64,000 bases of DNA from Altererythrobacter rubellus. Its GTDB lineage: Bacteria; Pseudomonadota; Alphaproteobacteria; Sphingomonadales; Sphingomonadaceae. Positions 19,652 to 29,560 of this stretch are shown here, in pieces. The notes beneath the pieces were generated by a model, which was not told where the DNA came from, made no database searches, and worked only from the letters and a program-made list of their open reading frames with translations. The first letter of the stretch is position 1; each line of letters starts with the position of its first letter. The stretch covers positions 1,426,001 through 1,490,000 of the forward strand of contig NZ_CP127221.1 of the NCBI RefSeq assembly GCF_030284385.1, in the 5' to 3' direction. The translations under genes were made by a program, and so were the position numbers.

Positions 19652-20136
19652 GCACCGTCACACATCTCATCAAAAGTTTTACCCTTTGGGAATTCCTGAA
19701 GGCGCATGCGCTGACGCTGAAGTATTTCTTCAAGCCTAAGTTCACGATCAACTATCCGTTCGAGAAGAACGCGCTTTCTCCGCGTTTCCGCGGGGAGCAT
19801 GCGCTACGCCGTTATCCCAATGGCGAGGAACGCTGCATCGCGTGCAAGCTGTGCGAAGCGGTATGCCCGGCGCAAGCGATCACCATCGAGAGCGAGCCGC
19901 GTGACGATGGCAGCCGCCGCACCACGCGCTATGACATCGACATGACGAAATGCATCTACTGCGGCTTCTGTCAGGAAGCCTGCCCGGTGGATGCGATCGT
20001 TGAAGGTCCGAACTTCGAATACGCCACCGAAACACGTGAGGAGCTGCTCTACGACAAGGCGAAGCTGCTGGCCAACGGGGACAAGTGGGAACGTGCAATT
20101 GCCGCGAACCTTGAAGCCGATGCGCCGTATCGCTAA
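19648..20136 (+). CDS. nuoI: NADH-quinone oxidoreductase subunit I
   Basis: 23-kDa ferredoxin-like subunit, 162 residues, with two [4Fe-4S] motifs: [12 protein letters not shown] and [12 protein letters not shown] (clusters N6a and N6b), linking NuoG to NuoB. The amphipathic N-terminus ([18 protein letters not shown]) anchors it to the membrane arm. ATGA overlap with nuoH. Confidence 0.97.
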   Translation: MSTVTHLIKSFTLWEFLKAHALTLKYFFKPKFTINYPFEKNALSPRFRGEHALRRYPNGEERCIACKLCEAVCPAQAITIESEPRDDGSRRTTRYDIDMTKCIYCGFCQEACPVDAIVEGPNFEYATETREELLYDKAKLLANGDKWERAIAANLEADAPYR

Positions 20137-20163
20137 CCGCCGCCGCGAAGAGAAACAGGGGTC

Positions 20164-20787
20164 ATGATACAAACCTTAGCCTTTTACCTGTTCGCAGGTT
20201 TGATGATCGGCAGCGCGCTGCTGGTGATCACCGCACGCAATCCGGTGCACTCCGTGCTCTGGCTCATCCTCGCATTCTTCAATGGTGCGGGCTTGATGGT
20301 TCTGGTGGGTGCTGAATTCATCGCGATGCTGCTGGTGATTGTTTACGTTGGCGCAGTGGCGGTGCTTTTCCTGTTCGTGGTGATGATGCTCAACATCGAT
20401 TTCGCCGCTATGAGGGCGGGTTTCGTCAACAACTTCCCGCTTGGCCTGCTCGTCGCGCTGATCCTTTTTGCAGAGCTGTTCATCGGGATCGTGGCTTACA
20501 ATGCAGGCGGGCTGGAGCTGGGAACGCCCAATGGCACTGCTGCACAGCCGCTGGGCATGAGCAATATCGAGGCGATCGGCGCGCTGCTCTATGGCCGTTA
20601 TATTTTCCTGTTCGAAGTGGCGGGCATCATCCTGCTCGTGGCAATGATCGGCGCTATTGTGCTGACCCATCGTAAGCGTCCGGACAACGCCCGCGCGCGG
20701 CAAGATATCGGCAAGCAAATCCGCCGTCGTCCCGAAGATGCGACAGTCATGAAGAACCCTGAAACGGGCAAGGGGGTCGAGCTGTGA
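20164..20787 (+). CDS. nuoJ: NADH-quinone oxidoreductase subunit J
   Basis: Membrane subunit with five predicted helices, 207 residues. Typical stretches are [20 protein letters not shown], then [24 protein letters not shown] with the pi-bulge region. It ends with a polar tail of about 50 residues. The ATG at 20164 follows GAAACAGGGG; the gap of 27 bases after nuoI is the longest in the operon apart from the nuoE-F insert. GTGA overlap with nuoK. Confidence 0.95.
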   Translation: MIQTLAFYLFAGLMIGSALLVITARNPVHSVLWLILAFFNGAGLMVLVGAEFIAMLLVIVYVGAVAVLFLFVVMMLNIDFAAMRAGFVNNFPLGLLVALILFAELFIGIVAYNAGGLELGTPNGTAAQPLGMSNIEAIGALLYGRYIFLFEVAGIILLVAMIGAIVLTHRKRPDNARARQDIGKQIRRRPEDATVMKNPETGKGVEL

Positions 20788-21089
20788 TCGGCATCGAGCA
20801 TTATATCACCGTCAGCGCGATCCTGTTTGTGCTGGGCGTGATGGGCATTTTTATCAATCGCAAGAATGTGATCGTCATCCTGATGTCGGTCGAGCTGATC
20901 CTGCTTGCAGTGAATATCAACTTGGTTGGTTTCAGCGCTTTCATGAATGATCTGGTGGGTCAGATCTTCGCGATGTTCGTGCTGACCGTCGCTGCTGCAG
21001 AAGCGGCTATCGGACTGGCGATTTTGGTCATCTATTTCCGTAACCGCGGCACTATCGCGGTCGACGATGCGACGCAGATGAAGGGATAA
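20784..21089 (+). CDS. nuoK: NADH-quinone oxidoreductase subunit K
   Basis: Three-helix MrpC-like proton-channel subunit, 101 residues, normal length. The two buried glutamates needed for proton transfer are visible, one in [11 protein letters not shown] and one in [15 protein letters not shown] start inside the nuoJ stop. Confidence 0.96.
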   Translation: MIGIEHYITVSAILFVLGVMGIFINRKNVIVILMSVELILLAVNINLVGFSAFMNDLVGQIFAMFVLTVAAAEAAIGLAILVIYFRNRGTIAVDDATQMKG

Positions 21090-21095
21090 GACCAA

Positions 21096-23102
21096 GTGCA
21101 TCCGATCCTTCTCATCGTATTCCTGCCCTTGCTCGCGGCTATCGTCGCGGGGCTGGGTAATCGCATGCTTGGCAATACAATTGCCAAGTCGCTGACCACA
21201 GGCGCGCTTTTCATCAGCTGTATCCTAAGCTGGCCGATCTTCGTCGGCTTTCTTACTGGCAGCATGGAGGCGAGCGTCGTTCCAGTCCTGAAATGGGTGG
21301 AGAGCGGCACGCTATCGTTTGACTGGGCTCTGCGTGTTGATGCGTTGACTGCGGTCATGCTGGTGGTGATCACCACGGTATCTGCACTCGTTCACCTGTA
21401 TAGTTGGGGCTATATGGAGGAAGACCCGGATCAGCCGCGCTTCTTCGCGTACCTTTCGCTGTTCACCTTCGCGATGTTGATGCTGGTAACGGCGGACAAC
21501 CTCGTTCAGATGTTCTTCGGTTGGGAAGGGGTTGGCCTCGCATCCTATCTGCTGATCGGTTTCTGGTTCAAGAAACCCAGCGCCAATGCCGCCGCGATCA
21601 AGGCCTTTGTCGTCAACCGCGTGGGCGACCTTGGCTTTATGCTCGGCATTTTCGGAACGTGGTTGGTGTTTCAGACCACGTCGATCCCGGAAATCCTCGC
21701 GGCAGCCCCCGGAATGACCGGTTCGACCATCGGGTTCTTGGGCTACCGGATGCACACGATGGATATTCTGTGCGTGCTATTGTTCATCGGTGCGATGGGT
21801 AAATCCGCGCAGCTGGGTCTGCACACATGGTTGCCGGACGCAATGGAAGGTCCGACGCCGGTTTCTGCGTTGATCCACGCCGCGACCATGGTAACCGCGG
21901 GCGTATTCATGGTGTGCCGCCTTTCGCCGATGTTCGAAGCGGCCCCAGTGGCGCTCAGCATGGTGATCTTCGTCGGCGCCGCGACATGTTTCTTCGCGGC
22001 CACTATCGGCACCACGCAGTGGGACATCAAGCGGGTGATCGCGTACTCGACCTGCTCTCAGTTGGGCTACATGTTCTTTGCAGCGGGTGTGGGCGCCTAT
22101 GGCGCGGCTATGTTCCACCTGTTCACGCACGCGTTCTTCAAGGCACTGCTGTTCCTCGGTGCAGGCTCCGTGATCCACGCGATGCATCACGAGCAGGACA
22201 TGCGCTATTACGGTGGCCTTCGTAAGAAGATCCCGCTCACATTCTATGCAATGATGGCCGGCACGCTCGCGATCACCGGCGTGGGTGTATTGGGCGTCTT
22301 TGGTTTCGCAGGTTTCTATTCGAAAGATGCGATTCTCGAGGCGGCATTTGCGCGCGGCACCGATATGGCAATGTTCGCTTTCTGGGCTGGCGCTGTGGCA
22401 GCACTGTTGACCAGCTTCTACAGCTGGCGCCTGGTGTTCCTGACCTTCTACGGCAAGCCGCGCTGGATCGAGAGCGAGCATATTCAGCACTCAGTGCACA
22501 AGACACCGGAAGAGGCAGGTGAGGACACGACAGGCGGCTATCACCCGCATGAAAGCCCGATTTCGATGCTGATCCCGCTGGGTGTGTTGACCGTGGGCGC
22601 AATCTTCGCTGGCTACGTCTTCAAATATCCGTTCATCGATGGGTCTGCTGAAGCTGTGAACGGCGCGTTCTGGGGGGGCTCGATCTATTTCAACGAGAAC
22701 CTTATCCATGCGCTGCACGCCGTACCGACATGGGTGAAGCTGACCGCGACATTCGTGATGATAGTGGGCTTTGTCACAGCATGGTTCGCTTACATCAAAG
22801 ACACATCAATCCCGGGCAAGTTCGTGGAGCAATTCCGCGTCATTCACCGCTTCGTTTACAACAAGTGGTACTTTGACGAGCTCTATCATCTCGTCTTCGT
22901 GAAACCGGCTTTCTGGCTTGGCCGCATCTTCTGGAAGAAGGGCGATGAAGGCACGATCGACCGCTTCGGTCCGAACGGTGCCGCATGGCTGGTTCAGCGT
23001 GGCGCTCTCGTCGCGAAGAAGGTGCAGTCCGGTTATCTCAATAGCTACGCGCTGATCATGCTGCTCGGCCTGGTCGCGGCAATTACATGGGTCCTGTTCT
23101 GA
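21096..23102 (+). CDS. nuoL: NADH-quinone oxidoreductase subunit L
   Basis: Antiporter-like distal proton-pumping subunit, 668 residues, with 16 or so helices. It carries [19 protein letters not shown] (the key Glu), [32 protein letters not shown], the broken-helix Lys region and the long C-terminal lateral helix. GTG start 7 bases after nuoK, with an AGGGATAAG box. Its stop shares a base with the nuoM start. Confidence 0.97.
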   Translation: MHPILLIVFLPLLAAIVAGLGNRMLGNTIAKSLTTGALFISCILSWPIFVGFLTGSMEASVVPVLKWVESGTLSFDWALRVDALTAVMLVVITTVSALVHLYSWGYMEEDPDQPRFFAYLSLFTFAMLMLVTADNLVQMFFGWEGVGLASYLLIGFWFKKPSANAAAIKAFVVNRVGDLGFMLGIFGTWLVFQTTSIPEILAAAPGMTGSTIGFLGYRMHTMDILCVLLFIGAMGKSAQLGLHTWLPDAMEGPTPVSALIHAATMVTAGVFMVCRLSPMFEAAPVALSMVIFVGAATCFFAATIGTTQWDIKRVIAYSTCSQLGYMFFAAGVGAYGAAMFHLFTHAFFKALLFLGAGSVIHAMHHEQDMRYYGGLRKKIPLTFYAMMAGTLAITGVGVLGVFGFAGFYSKDAILEAAFARGTDMAMFAFWAGAVAALLTSFYSWRLVFLTFYGKPRWIESEHIQHSVHKTPEEAGEDTTGGYHPHESPISMLIPLGVLTVGAIFAGYVFKYPFIDGSAEAVNGAFWGGSIYFNENLIHALHAVPTWVKLTATFVMIVGFVTAWFAYIKDTSIPGKFVEQFRVIHRFVYNKWYFDELYHLVFVKPAFWLGRIFWKKGDEGTIDRFGPNGAAWLVQRGALVAKKVQSGYLNSYALIMLLGLVAAITWVLF

Positions 23103-24658
23103 TGGAAGGCTTTCCAATCCTTTCCGCAATGCTGCTGGTCCCGTTGATTGCGGGTATCGCGTGTTTCTTTCTTGAGGCGCAGGCGGCGCGCATGACTGCG
23201 TTGGTCGCGACGCTGGTCAATCTGGCGCTCGGCATTGTGCTGTGGGTCAACTACGACATCGGTGGCGCGCAGTGGCAGTTTACCGAAACCGCGCCGTTGT
23301 TCGCGGGCTTCGAATACGCGCTTGGAATTGATGGTATCGCGCTGATGCTGATCATGCTCAGCGTATTACTTATGCCGATCTGTATCCTTGCCAGTTGGGA
23401 GGCGATCCAGAAGCGCGTTGGAGAGTACATGGCTGCGTTCCTGATCATGGAAGTCCTGATGATCGGCGTCTTTGCCGCGCAGGACATGTTCCTGTTCTAC
23501 ATCTTCTTTGAAGCTGGCCTGATCCCGATGTATCTGATCATCGGCGTGTGGGGCGGGGACAACCGCATTTACGCGAGCTATAAATTCTTCCTCTACACTT
23601 TGCTCGGCTCGGTACTGATGCTGATCGCAATGTTCTGGATGGTGAACACTGCGGGCACGTCGGACATTCCGACATTGATGCAGTATGACTTCGATCCGAA
23701 GGCACAATTCTGGCTGTTTCTGGCCTTCTTCGCCAGCTTTGCAGTCAAGATGCCGATGTGGCCGGTGCACACCTGGCTGCCCGATGCGCACGTTCAGGCG
23801 CCGACTGCCGGTTCAGTCATTCTGGCGGGCGTTTTGTTGAAGCTTGGCGGATATGGCTTCATCCGGTTCAGCCTGCCGATGTTCCCGGAAGCAAGCGCAC
23901 AACTGGCGTGGTTGATCTTCGCACTGTCGATGATTGCCGTGGTGGTGACCAGCCTGATTGCGCTGGTTCAGCACGATATGAAAAAGCTGATTGCCTATTC
24001 CTCAGTCGCGCACATGGCGATCGTGACAGCCAGCTTGTTTGCGTTCAACGTGCAAGGGCTGGAAGGCGCGATGATGATCATGCTCGGCCACGGTCTTGTC
24101 TCTGGCGCGCTGTTCCTCTGCGTGGGTGTTATCTACGACCGTCTGCATACGCGCGAGATTTCGCGTTACGGCGGCCTCAGCATCAACATGCCGTATTACG
24201 CGCTTTTCTTCCTGCTGTTCACGATGGCTAGCATCGGCTTGCCGGGAACCAGCAACTTTGTCGGCGAATTCCTTGCGCTGGCAGGGATCTACAAGATTTC
24301 GACCTGGGTCGCCTTTGTGTGCACCACGGGCATCATTCTGGGCGCAGGCTATATGCTGTATCTGTATCGCCGTGTTGCTTTCGGCGAGCAAAAAAACGCC
24401 GATGCCGCCTCCATGCTTGATCTGGACAAGCGTGAATGGATCATGCTCGCACCGATCGCTGCGGCCGTGCTGTGGATGGGTGTGTACCCTGAAAGCTTCC
24501 TTGCACCTATGCGGCAGGATATTGCGGCGCTTGAAGCCCGCCTTGCGCGCGCGGCCCCAGAAGGAGATAGCCAGCTAGTGATTGGCCAGCCGACCGGCGT
24601 GATCGCCAATGAAATGTCGCATGACAGCGAAGAACACGGAACGGAGGGAGCCCACTAA
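23102..24658 (+). CDS. nuoM: NADH-quinone oxidoreductase subunit M
   Basis: Antiporter-like proton-pumping subunit, 518 residues. Signatures: FYIFFEAGLIPMYLIIGVWGG (pumping Glu), FASFAVKMPMWPVHTWLPDAHVQAPTAGSVILAGVLLKLGGYG, and HDMKKLIAYSSVAHM. An in-frame start five codons upstream, inside nuoL, is rejected in favour of the ATG that overlaps the nuoL TGA. Polar C-terminal tail rich in Glu and His. Confidence 0.97.
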   Translation: MEGFPILSAMLLVPLIAGIACFFLEAQAARMTALVATLVNLALGIVLWVNYDIGGAQWQFTETAPLFAGFEYALGIDGIALMLIMLSVLLMPICILASWEAIQKRVGEYMAAFLIMEVLMIGVFAAQDMFLFYIFFEAGLIPMYLIIGVWGGDNRIYASYKFFLYTLLGSVLMLIAMFWMVNTAGTSDIPTLMQYDFDPKAQFWLFLAFFASFAVKMPMWPVHTWLPDAHVQAPTAGSVILAGVLLKLGGYGFIRFSLPMFPEASAQLAWLIFALSMIAVVVTSLIALVQHDMKKLIAYSSVAHMAIVTASLFAFNVQGLEGAMMIMLGHGLVSGALFLCVGVIYDRLHTREISRYGGLSINMPYYALFFLLFTMASIGLPGTSNFVGEFLALAGIYKISTWVAFVCTTGIILGAGYMLYLYRRVAFGEQKNADAASMLDLDKREWIMLAPIAAAVLWMGVYPESFLAPMRQDIAALEARLARAAPEGDSQLVIGQPTGVIANEMSHDSEEHGTEGAH

Positions 24659-26121
24659 TGGACTTTGCAGCCTCCTTTGCGTTGATCGCACCTGAGCTTG
24701 TGCTGACCGGTACTGGCATGATCTTGCTGCTGATTGCGGCATGGGGCGGTGACAAGCGCGCGCAGCTCAATACCTATTTGGCATGCCTCGGTTTGTTTGC
24801 TGCCGGCATATTGCTGGTTCCGACCTTGCACGATGGCCTTATGGGGCCGGACACCCACGCCTTTGGCGATCTGATGCGAGCAGATGCATTCTCCGCATTT
24901 ACCAAGTCGCTAATCTATCTCGGCGCGATAGGGTGCCTGTTGGTGGCTCCGGCCTACTTCAATCGCCACAACGCCATGCGCGCTGAATATCCGGTCCTGA
25001 TCGCGTTCGCGGCGCTGGGAATGAGCATCATGGTTTCCGCTGGTGATTTCCTGACGCTGTACCTTGGCTTGGAACTCAACAGCCTTGCCGCATACGTTCT
25101 TGCATCAATCCTGCGCAATGATGACAAATCAGCCGAAGCGGGCCTGAAGTATTTCGTACTTGGCGCTCTGGCATCGGGCATCCTTCTTTACGGCATGAGC
25201 TTGCTCTATGGCTTTACCGGCAGCACCAGCTTTGTTGGCGTGTCTGCCGCACTGTCTGGCGATCTCTCGACTGGAGCATTGTTCGGTATCGTATTCGTGC
25301 TGGTGGGCCTTGCATTCAAGATATCCGCCGTTCCGTTCCACATGTGGACACCAGATGTTTATGAAGGCGCTCCAACCCCGGTTACGGCCTTCTTCGCGAC
25401 AGCACCCAAGGTTGCTGCGGTTGCTTTGACCGCACGCGTCGCGCTGGAAGTATTCGGCGCTCAAGTTGATGCATGGCGTCAGATCGTGATTTTCATTGCC
25501 TTGGCTTCGATCGTGGTCGGTGCGCTGGGTGCGATCGGACAGGAAAGCATCAAGCGCCTGCTCGCGTTCAGTTCGATCAACAATGTCGGCTTTATCTTGA
25601 TCGGATTGGCCGCCGCGACGACGCAGGGTGCATCGGCAATGATGGTCTATCTGTGGATATACATGGCCATGTCATTGGGCAGCTTTGTTGCTGTCCTAAT
25701 GCTGAAGGATGCTGCGGGCAATTCGGTTGAGAGTATATCCGGAATGGCGGGCATGGTGCGTGAGCAACCGCTGCTGAGCTGGAGCATTTTTTTCCTGATG
25801 CTGAGCCTGGCCGGCATTCCGCCGCTGTTCGGTTTCTGGGGCAAGTTTGTGGTTTTCCAGGCCGCGGTGGAGGCGGATCTGATCTGGCTTGCTGCAATCG
25901 GCATTGCGGCCAGCGTGATCGGCGCGTTCTATTACCTTAAGGTGTGCAAGATCATCATGTTTGATGACTCTGCGGGCCTTGTTACGGGCAAGAACGAAAA
26001 AACGCATTGGGCGGTGCTGGGCATCACTTCGCTTATCATTTCGCCGCTCGGTTATCTGCTAACGCCATCGCTGGGCGATCTGGCTGATAAAGCGGCAAGC
26101 GCGCTGTTCCTTGCCTCTTGA
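24658..26121 (+). CDS. nuoN: NADH-quinone oxidoreductase subunit N
   Basis: Third antiporter-like subunit, 487 residues, last nuo gene. It has LYLGLELNSLAAYVLA, KISAVPFHMWTPDVYEGAPTPVTAFFATAPKVAA, and RLLAFSSINNVGFIL. TAATG junction with nuoM and a TTGA overlap with birA, so the operon reads on into birA, coaX and rnj. Confidence 0.97.
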   Translation: MDFAASFALIAPELVLTGTGMILLLIAAWGGDKRAQLNTYLACLGLFAAGILLVPTLHDGLMGPDTHAFGDLMRADAFSAFTKSLIYLGAIGCLLVAPAYFNRHNAMRAEYPVLIAFAALGMSIMVSAGDFLTLYLGLELNSLAAYVLASILRNDDKSAEAGLKYFVLGALASGILLYGMSLLYGFTGSTSFVGVSAALSGDLSTGALFGIVFVLVGLAFKISAVPFHMWTPDVYEGAPTPVTAFFATAPKVAAVALTARVALEVFGAQVDAWRQIVIFIALASIVVGALGAIGQESIKRLLAFSSINNVGFILIGLAAATTQGASAMMVYLWIYMAMSLGSFVAVLMLKDAAGNSVESISGMAGMVREQPLLSWSIFFLMLSLAGIPPLFGFWGKFVVFQAAVEADLIWLAAIGIAASVIGAFYYLKVCKIIMFDDSAGLVTGKNEKTHWAVLGITSLIISPLGYLLTPSLGDLADKAASALFLAS

Positions 26122-26828
26122 TCCATTTCGTAGACGAAACCGGCTCCACCAATGCTGATCTGCTCGCGGGCTTGAGCGCGGGTGAGGCGCTGCGCGAAGG
26201 TGACTGGCTGGCTGCGCGCCGTCAGGTTTCAGGCCGCGGCAGGCAAGGGCGGAAATGGTTTGACGGTGCGGGCAATTTCATGGGCTCTACCATTGTGCGC
26301 CCGGCAGAAAGCGATCCGCCCGCGCACACTCTCGCGTTGTTGAGCGGCCTCGCGGTCTACGAGGCTTTGCTGCCATTTTGCCCCGATCCGTCCGCACTGA
26401 CGCTGAAATGGCCGAATGACCTATTGCTTCGCGGTGCAAAGCTGTGCGGGATATTGCTTGAATCGCAAGCCAACACGGTGGTGGTGGGAATAGGTGTGAA
26501 TCTGCGCGCAGCACCAGACCTACCGGATCGCAGGACGATCAGCCTGTCGGAAGTCACCGCTACGCCGGAGTTAGAGGATTTCGCGGATCGCCTCGCCAAG
26601 TCATTCGCCGTTGAACTGGAGCGGTGGCGCAGTCACGGTCTGGAGCTTTTGATACGTCGTTGGCAGGCGGCCGGCCATCCAAAGGGCACTCTGCTAACAG
26701 TTCATGATCCTTCTGGTGACAGGGTCACGGGTGAATTCGCAGGATTGGATGCTAGTGGTTCCTTGCTGTTGCGTGACAGCGATGGCAAGACCCACACTGT
26801 CCACGCCGGTGACGTGAATTTGGATTAG
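26118..26828 (+). CDS. birA: biotin--[acetyl-CoA-carboxylase] ligase, short type
   Basis: Biotin protein ligase that adenylates biotin and transfers it to biotin-carboxyl-carrier domains such as AccB. The biotin-AMP loop GRGRQGRKW is at residues 39-47, and KWPND at 97-101 followed by GAKLCGILLE is typical. At 236 residues it is the catalytic-only form without the N-terminal helix-turn-helix of E. coli BirA, so no repressor role is expected. TTG start overlapping the nuoN stop. Confidence 0.92.
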   Translation: MIHFVDETGSTNADLLAGLSAGEALREGDWLAARRQVSGRGRQGRKWFDGAGNFMGSTIVRPAESDPPAHTLALLSGLAVYEALLPFCPDPSALTLKWPNDLLLRGAKLCGILLESQANTVVVGIGVNLRAAPDLPDRRTISLSEVTATPELEDFADRLAKSFAVELERWRSHGLELLIRRWQAAGHPKGTLLTVHDPSGDRVTGEFAGLDASGSLLLRDSDGKTHTVHAGDVNLD

Positions 26829-26837
26829 GAGTTCGCA

Positions 26838-27614
26838 ATGCTGCTTGCAGCTGATGTCGGAAACACGAATGTCGTTTTTGCGCTTTTTGAAGGGCGTGAG
26901 ATCAAGGCACGCTGGCGCATTGCGACAGACCCTCGCCGCACAGGAGATGAGTATGCAGTGTGGCTGCTGCAATTGCTCGAGATCGAAGGCGTAAAGCGTG
27001 AAGAGATCACGCAGATCATTTACGCATCAGTTGTCCCGCGCGCGAACCACAACCTTAATGTACTGTCGGAGAAGTATTTCGGCATAACGCCATTGATTGC
27101 CGGGCAAGGGGCCGCTGAATGGCCCTTCGCCATTGATGTTGATCAACCCAGTTCACTTGGGGCGGATAGGGCGCTCAATATATTGGCCGCGCATGACAAA
27201 TATGACGGCGATCTGATCGTGGTTGATTTTGGCACTGCAACCAAATTCGAAGCGATTGATTTCAATGGCACTTACAAGGGCGGAATCATCGCACCGGGCA
27301 TCAACCTGTCGCTTGATGCGCTGGTCGGCAAGACCGCGAAACTGCCGCGCATCGCAATCCGCGCGCCTGACGATGACAGCGTGATCGGGCGCAATACAGA
27401 GGATCAGATGCTAATTGGCATCTTTTGGGCGCATGTCGCCATGATGGAAGGATTGATCGCACGCATGCAGGCAGAGATCGGCCGCCCGGCCAAGATTGTA
27501 GCCACCGGTGGGCTCGCGATCCTGTTTGATGAGAAAACCGATATCTTTGACTATGTCGATGCTGATCTGACTATTCAGGGGCTCGCAATTCTGGCGGAGC
27601 ATGCCACCTCGTGA
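26838..27614 (+). CDS. coaX: type III pantothenate kinase
   Basis: First step of CoA synthesis, in the acetate/sugar-kinase fold. The phosphate motif reads [13 protein letters not shown] (Asp6), the middle motif [13 protein letters not shown] and the pantothenate motif [10 protein letters not shown]; 258 residues, normal. The ATG at 26838 follows an AGGAG box. Overlaps rnj by four bases (GTGA). Downstream of birA as in many alphaproteobacteria. Confidence 0.95.
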   Translation: MLLAADVGNTNVVFALFEGREIKARWRIATDPRRTGDEYAVWLLQLLEIEGVKREEITQIIYASVVPRANHNLNVLSEKYFGITPLIAGQGAAEWPFAIDVDQPSSLGADRALNILAAHDKYDGDLIVVDFGTATKFEAIDFNGTYKGGIIAPGINLSLDALVGKTAKLPRIAIRAPDDDSVIGRNTEDQMLIGIFWAHVAMMEGLIARMQAEIGRPAKIVATGGLAILFDEKTDIFDYVDADLTIQGLAILAEHATS

Positions 27615-29266
27615 AGAAAGACTTCACACCGGAAAAAGAGCTGCTCTTCCTCGCGCTTGGCGGATCGGGTGAGATTGGCATGAATGTCAATCTCTACGGT
27701 TGCGACGGCAAGTGGCTGATGGTGGATCTGGGGATGACATTCTCAGGCGATGTCTATCCTGGTGTTGATCTGGTTTTCGCTGATCTGGAATTCATCGAAG
27801 AGCGCGCGAAAGACCTGCTCGGGATTGTCCTGACTCATGGACATGAGGATCATATCGGCGCTGTGCCGTATTTTGCGGCTGAATTGGGCGTGCCGCTCTA
27901 CGCAACGCCATTCACCGCAGAGCTGGTGCGGCGCAAGTTGGAAGAAGCGGGGCTTTCCAAGGAGGTTGATCTGTTCATCGTTGAGGAAGATCACGGCGAA
28001 TTCAACCTCGGCCCGTTCGATATCACTTACATTCCTCTCGCGCACTCGATTGCCGAGGGAAATGCGCTGAAAATTGACACGCCCTATGGACGCATCTTCC
28101 ACACAGGTGACTGGAAGCTAGACGAAGAGCCGATCATCGGAGAGCCGACCACAGAGGAAGAGCTGTGCGAAATCGGCGAGGAAGGTGTACTCGCGCTGGT
28201 TTGCGACAGCACCAATGTCTTCAATCCCAAAGCCAGCGGCTCGGAAGGTGCGGTGCACCGCAGTCTGATGGAAGAAGTTGCCAAGCACAGCGGTAAGCGC
28301 GTGATGGTGACCACCTTCGCGTCCAATGTCGCCCGATTGCAGACTTTAGGCGAGGTGGCGCGCGAAACGGGCCGGCAGCTGTGCGTAGCTGGGCGCTCGC
28401 TTGATCGGATTATCAGCGTCGCACAAGAGAACGGGTATCTACAGGATTTTCCTGAACCAATCGATTTTGATACGGCGATGGGCTTGCCGCGCGGCCAGGT
28501 GCTGATCATCGCAACCGGTGGGCAGGGCGAACCGCGTGCGGCGCTGGCGAGGGTAGCTGAAGGCAATCACCCGCTAGAGCTGGCGCCTGGTGACGTGATC
28601 CTGTTCTCCAGCCGGCAAATCCCAGGAAACGAGATCGCCATTGGGCGAGTGATGAACCAACTGGCTGATCGCGGGATCGTAATGGTCACGGATCGCCAAA
28701 GCGCAATCCACGTTTCTGGTCACCCCGGAAGACCGGAGCTCGAAGCGCTCTACGATTGGCTCAAACCCGAAATTCTGGTTCCGGTTCACGGCGAAATCTG
28801 GCACATGCATGAGCAAGCGAGACTTGGCCACGCCAAGGGCATATTGGCCAATATCGTTCAGAAGAATGGCGATATCGTGCGCCTTGCCCCGGGCTATCCC
28901 GGCAAAATTGCCGAAGTGCGGGCAGGGCGGCTTGTTTTGGATGGCGATATCATTGCGCCTGCTGATGGTGAGGCGATCACAATGCGCCGTCGCATTGCGC
29001 GTGAAGGCATGCTGTTTGTTGTACTCGATCAGCACCGCAACCCGACCATCGAAGCGGTTGGACTTCCGCTCGAAGAGGATCTGGAAGACTTCGTTGCAGA
29101 AGCTGTTTCGGACGTTCGCGATGCTTTGAAGCGGCTGCGCGGTCAGGCGAGCCGCGACCCCGCTGCCGTTTACGAAGCCGCGCGTCTTGCAGCCCGGCGC
29201 GCGGCTCAACGCTGGTCTGGTAAAAAGCCCCAGGTTCGTGTGCTAATGCTTGAGGAACAAGATTGA
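27611..29266 (+). CDS. rnj: ribonuclease J
   Basis: Metallo-beta-lactamase/beta-CASP RNase with endo- and 5'-exonucleolytic activity in RNA maturation and decay. The zinc motif HGHEDH is at residues 76-81, preceded by LVLTHG-type strand; the beta-CASP part has VCDSTN, SNVARLQ, GRSLDRI, and SSRQIPGNE followed by HVSGHPG. 551 residues. GTG start overlapping coaX. Confidence 0.94.
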   Translation: MKKDFTPEKELLFLALGGSGEIGMNVNLYGCDGKWLMVDLGMTFSGDVYPGVDLVFADLEFIEERAKDLLGIVLTHGHEDHIGAVPYFAAELGVPLYATPFTAELVRRKLEEAGLSKEVDLFIVEEDHGEFNLGPFDITYIPLAHSIAEGNALKIDTPYGRIFHTGDWKLDEEPIIGEPTTEEELCEIGEEGVLALVCDSTNVFNPKASGSEGAVHRSLMEEVAKHSGKRVMVTTFASNVARLQTLGEVARETGRQLCVAGRSLDRIISVAQENGYLQDFPEPIDFDTAMGLPRGQVLIIATGGQGEPRAALARVAEGNHPLELAPGDVILFSSRQIPGNEIAIGRVMNQLADRGIVMVTDRQSAIHVSGHPGRPELEALYDWLKPEILVPVHGEIWHMHEQARLGHAKGILANIVQKNGDIVRLAPGYPGKIAEVRAGRLVLDGDIIAPADGEAITMRRRIAREGMLFVVLDQHRNPTIEAVGLPLEEDLEDFVAEAVSDVRDALKRLRGQASRDPAAVYEAARLAARRAAQRWSGKKPQVRVLMLEEQD

Positions 29267-29544
29267 TGGAATGGACGTCGGTCGTTGCAATTTATGCCTT
29301 GTTCTGGGTGATGACGGCATTCGTCATGCTGCCATTCGGCATCAAAACTCATGATGAAGCCGGATTGCCCAAGATTCCCGGGCAGGCCGATAGCGCGCCT
29401 GTTGGCTTCCGCCCGGGACGCCACGCGTTGCAGGCAACAGTAATCGCAGCAGCATCGACTACAATTTACGTGGCCAATTATGTCTATGGCTGGGTGACTG
29501 TTGATGCTCTCAATATCTTCCCGGATCCACCAAGCCAACGTTAA
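29266..29544 (+). CDS. DUF1467 family membrane protein
   Basis: Protein of 92 residues with two transmembrane helices (VVAIYALFWVMTAFVMLPFG and ATVIAAASTTIYVANYVYG) separated by a polar loop HDEAGLPKIPGQADSAPVGF. This is the DUF1467 pattern found next to rnj or proS in alphaproteobacteria; function unknown. The ATG lies in the rnj stop (TGATG). Last gene of the long nuo transcript by gene order. Confidence 0.85.
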   Translation: MEWTSVVAIYALFWVMTAFVMLPFGIKTHDEAGLPKIPGQADSAPVGFRPGRHALQATVIAAASTTIYVANYVYGWVTVDALNIFPDPPSQR

Positions 29545-29560
29545 GCGAAATGTGGCCGGT

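Noticed and set aside
21777..22490. 237-residue minus-strand frame opposite nuoL
   Set aside because: His/Glu/Arg-rich shadow of nuoL with no ribosome-binding site or domain.
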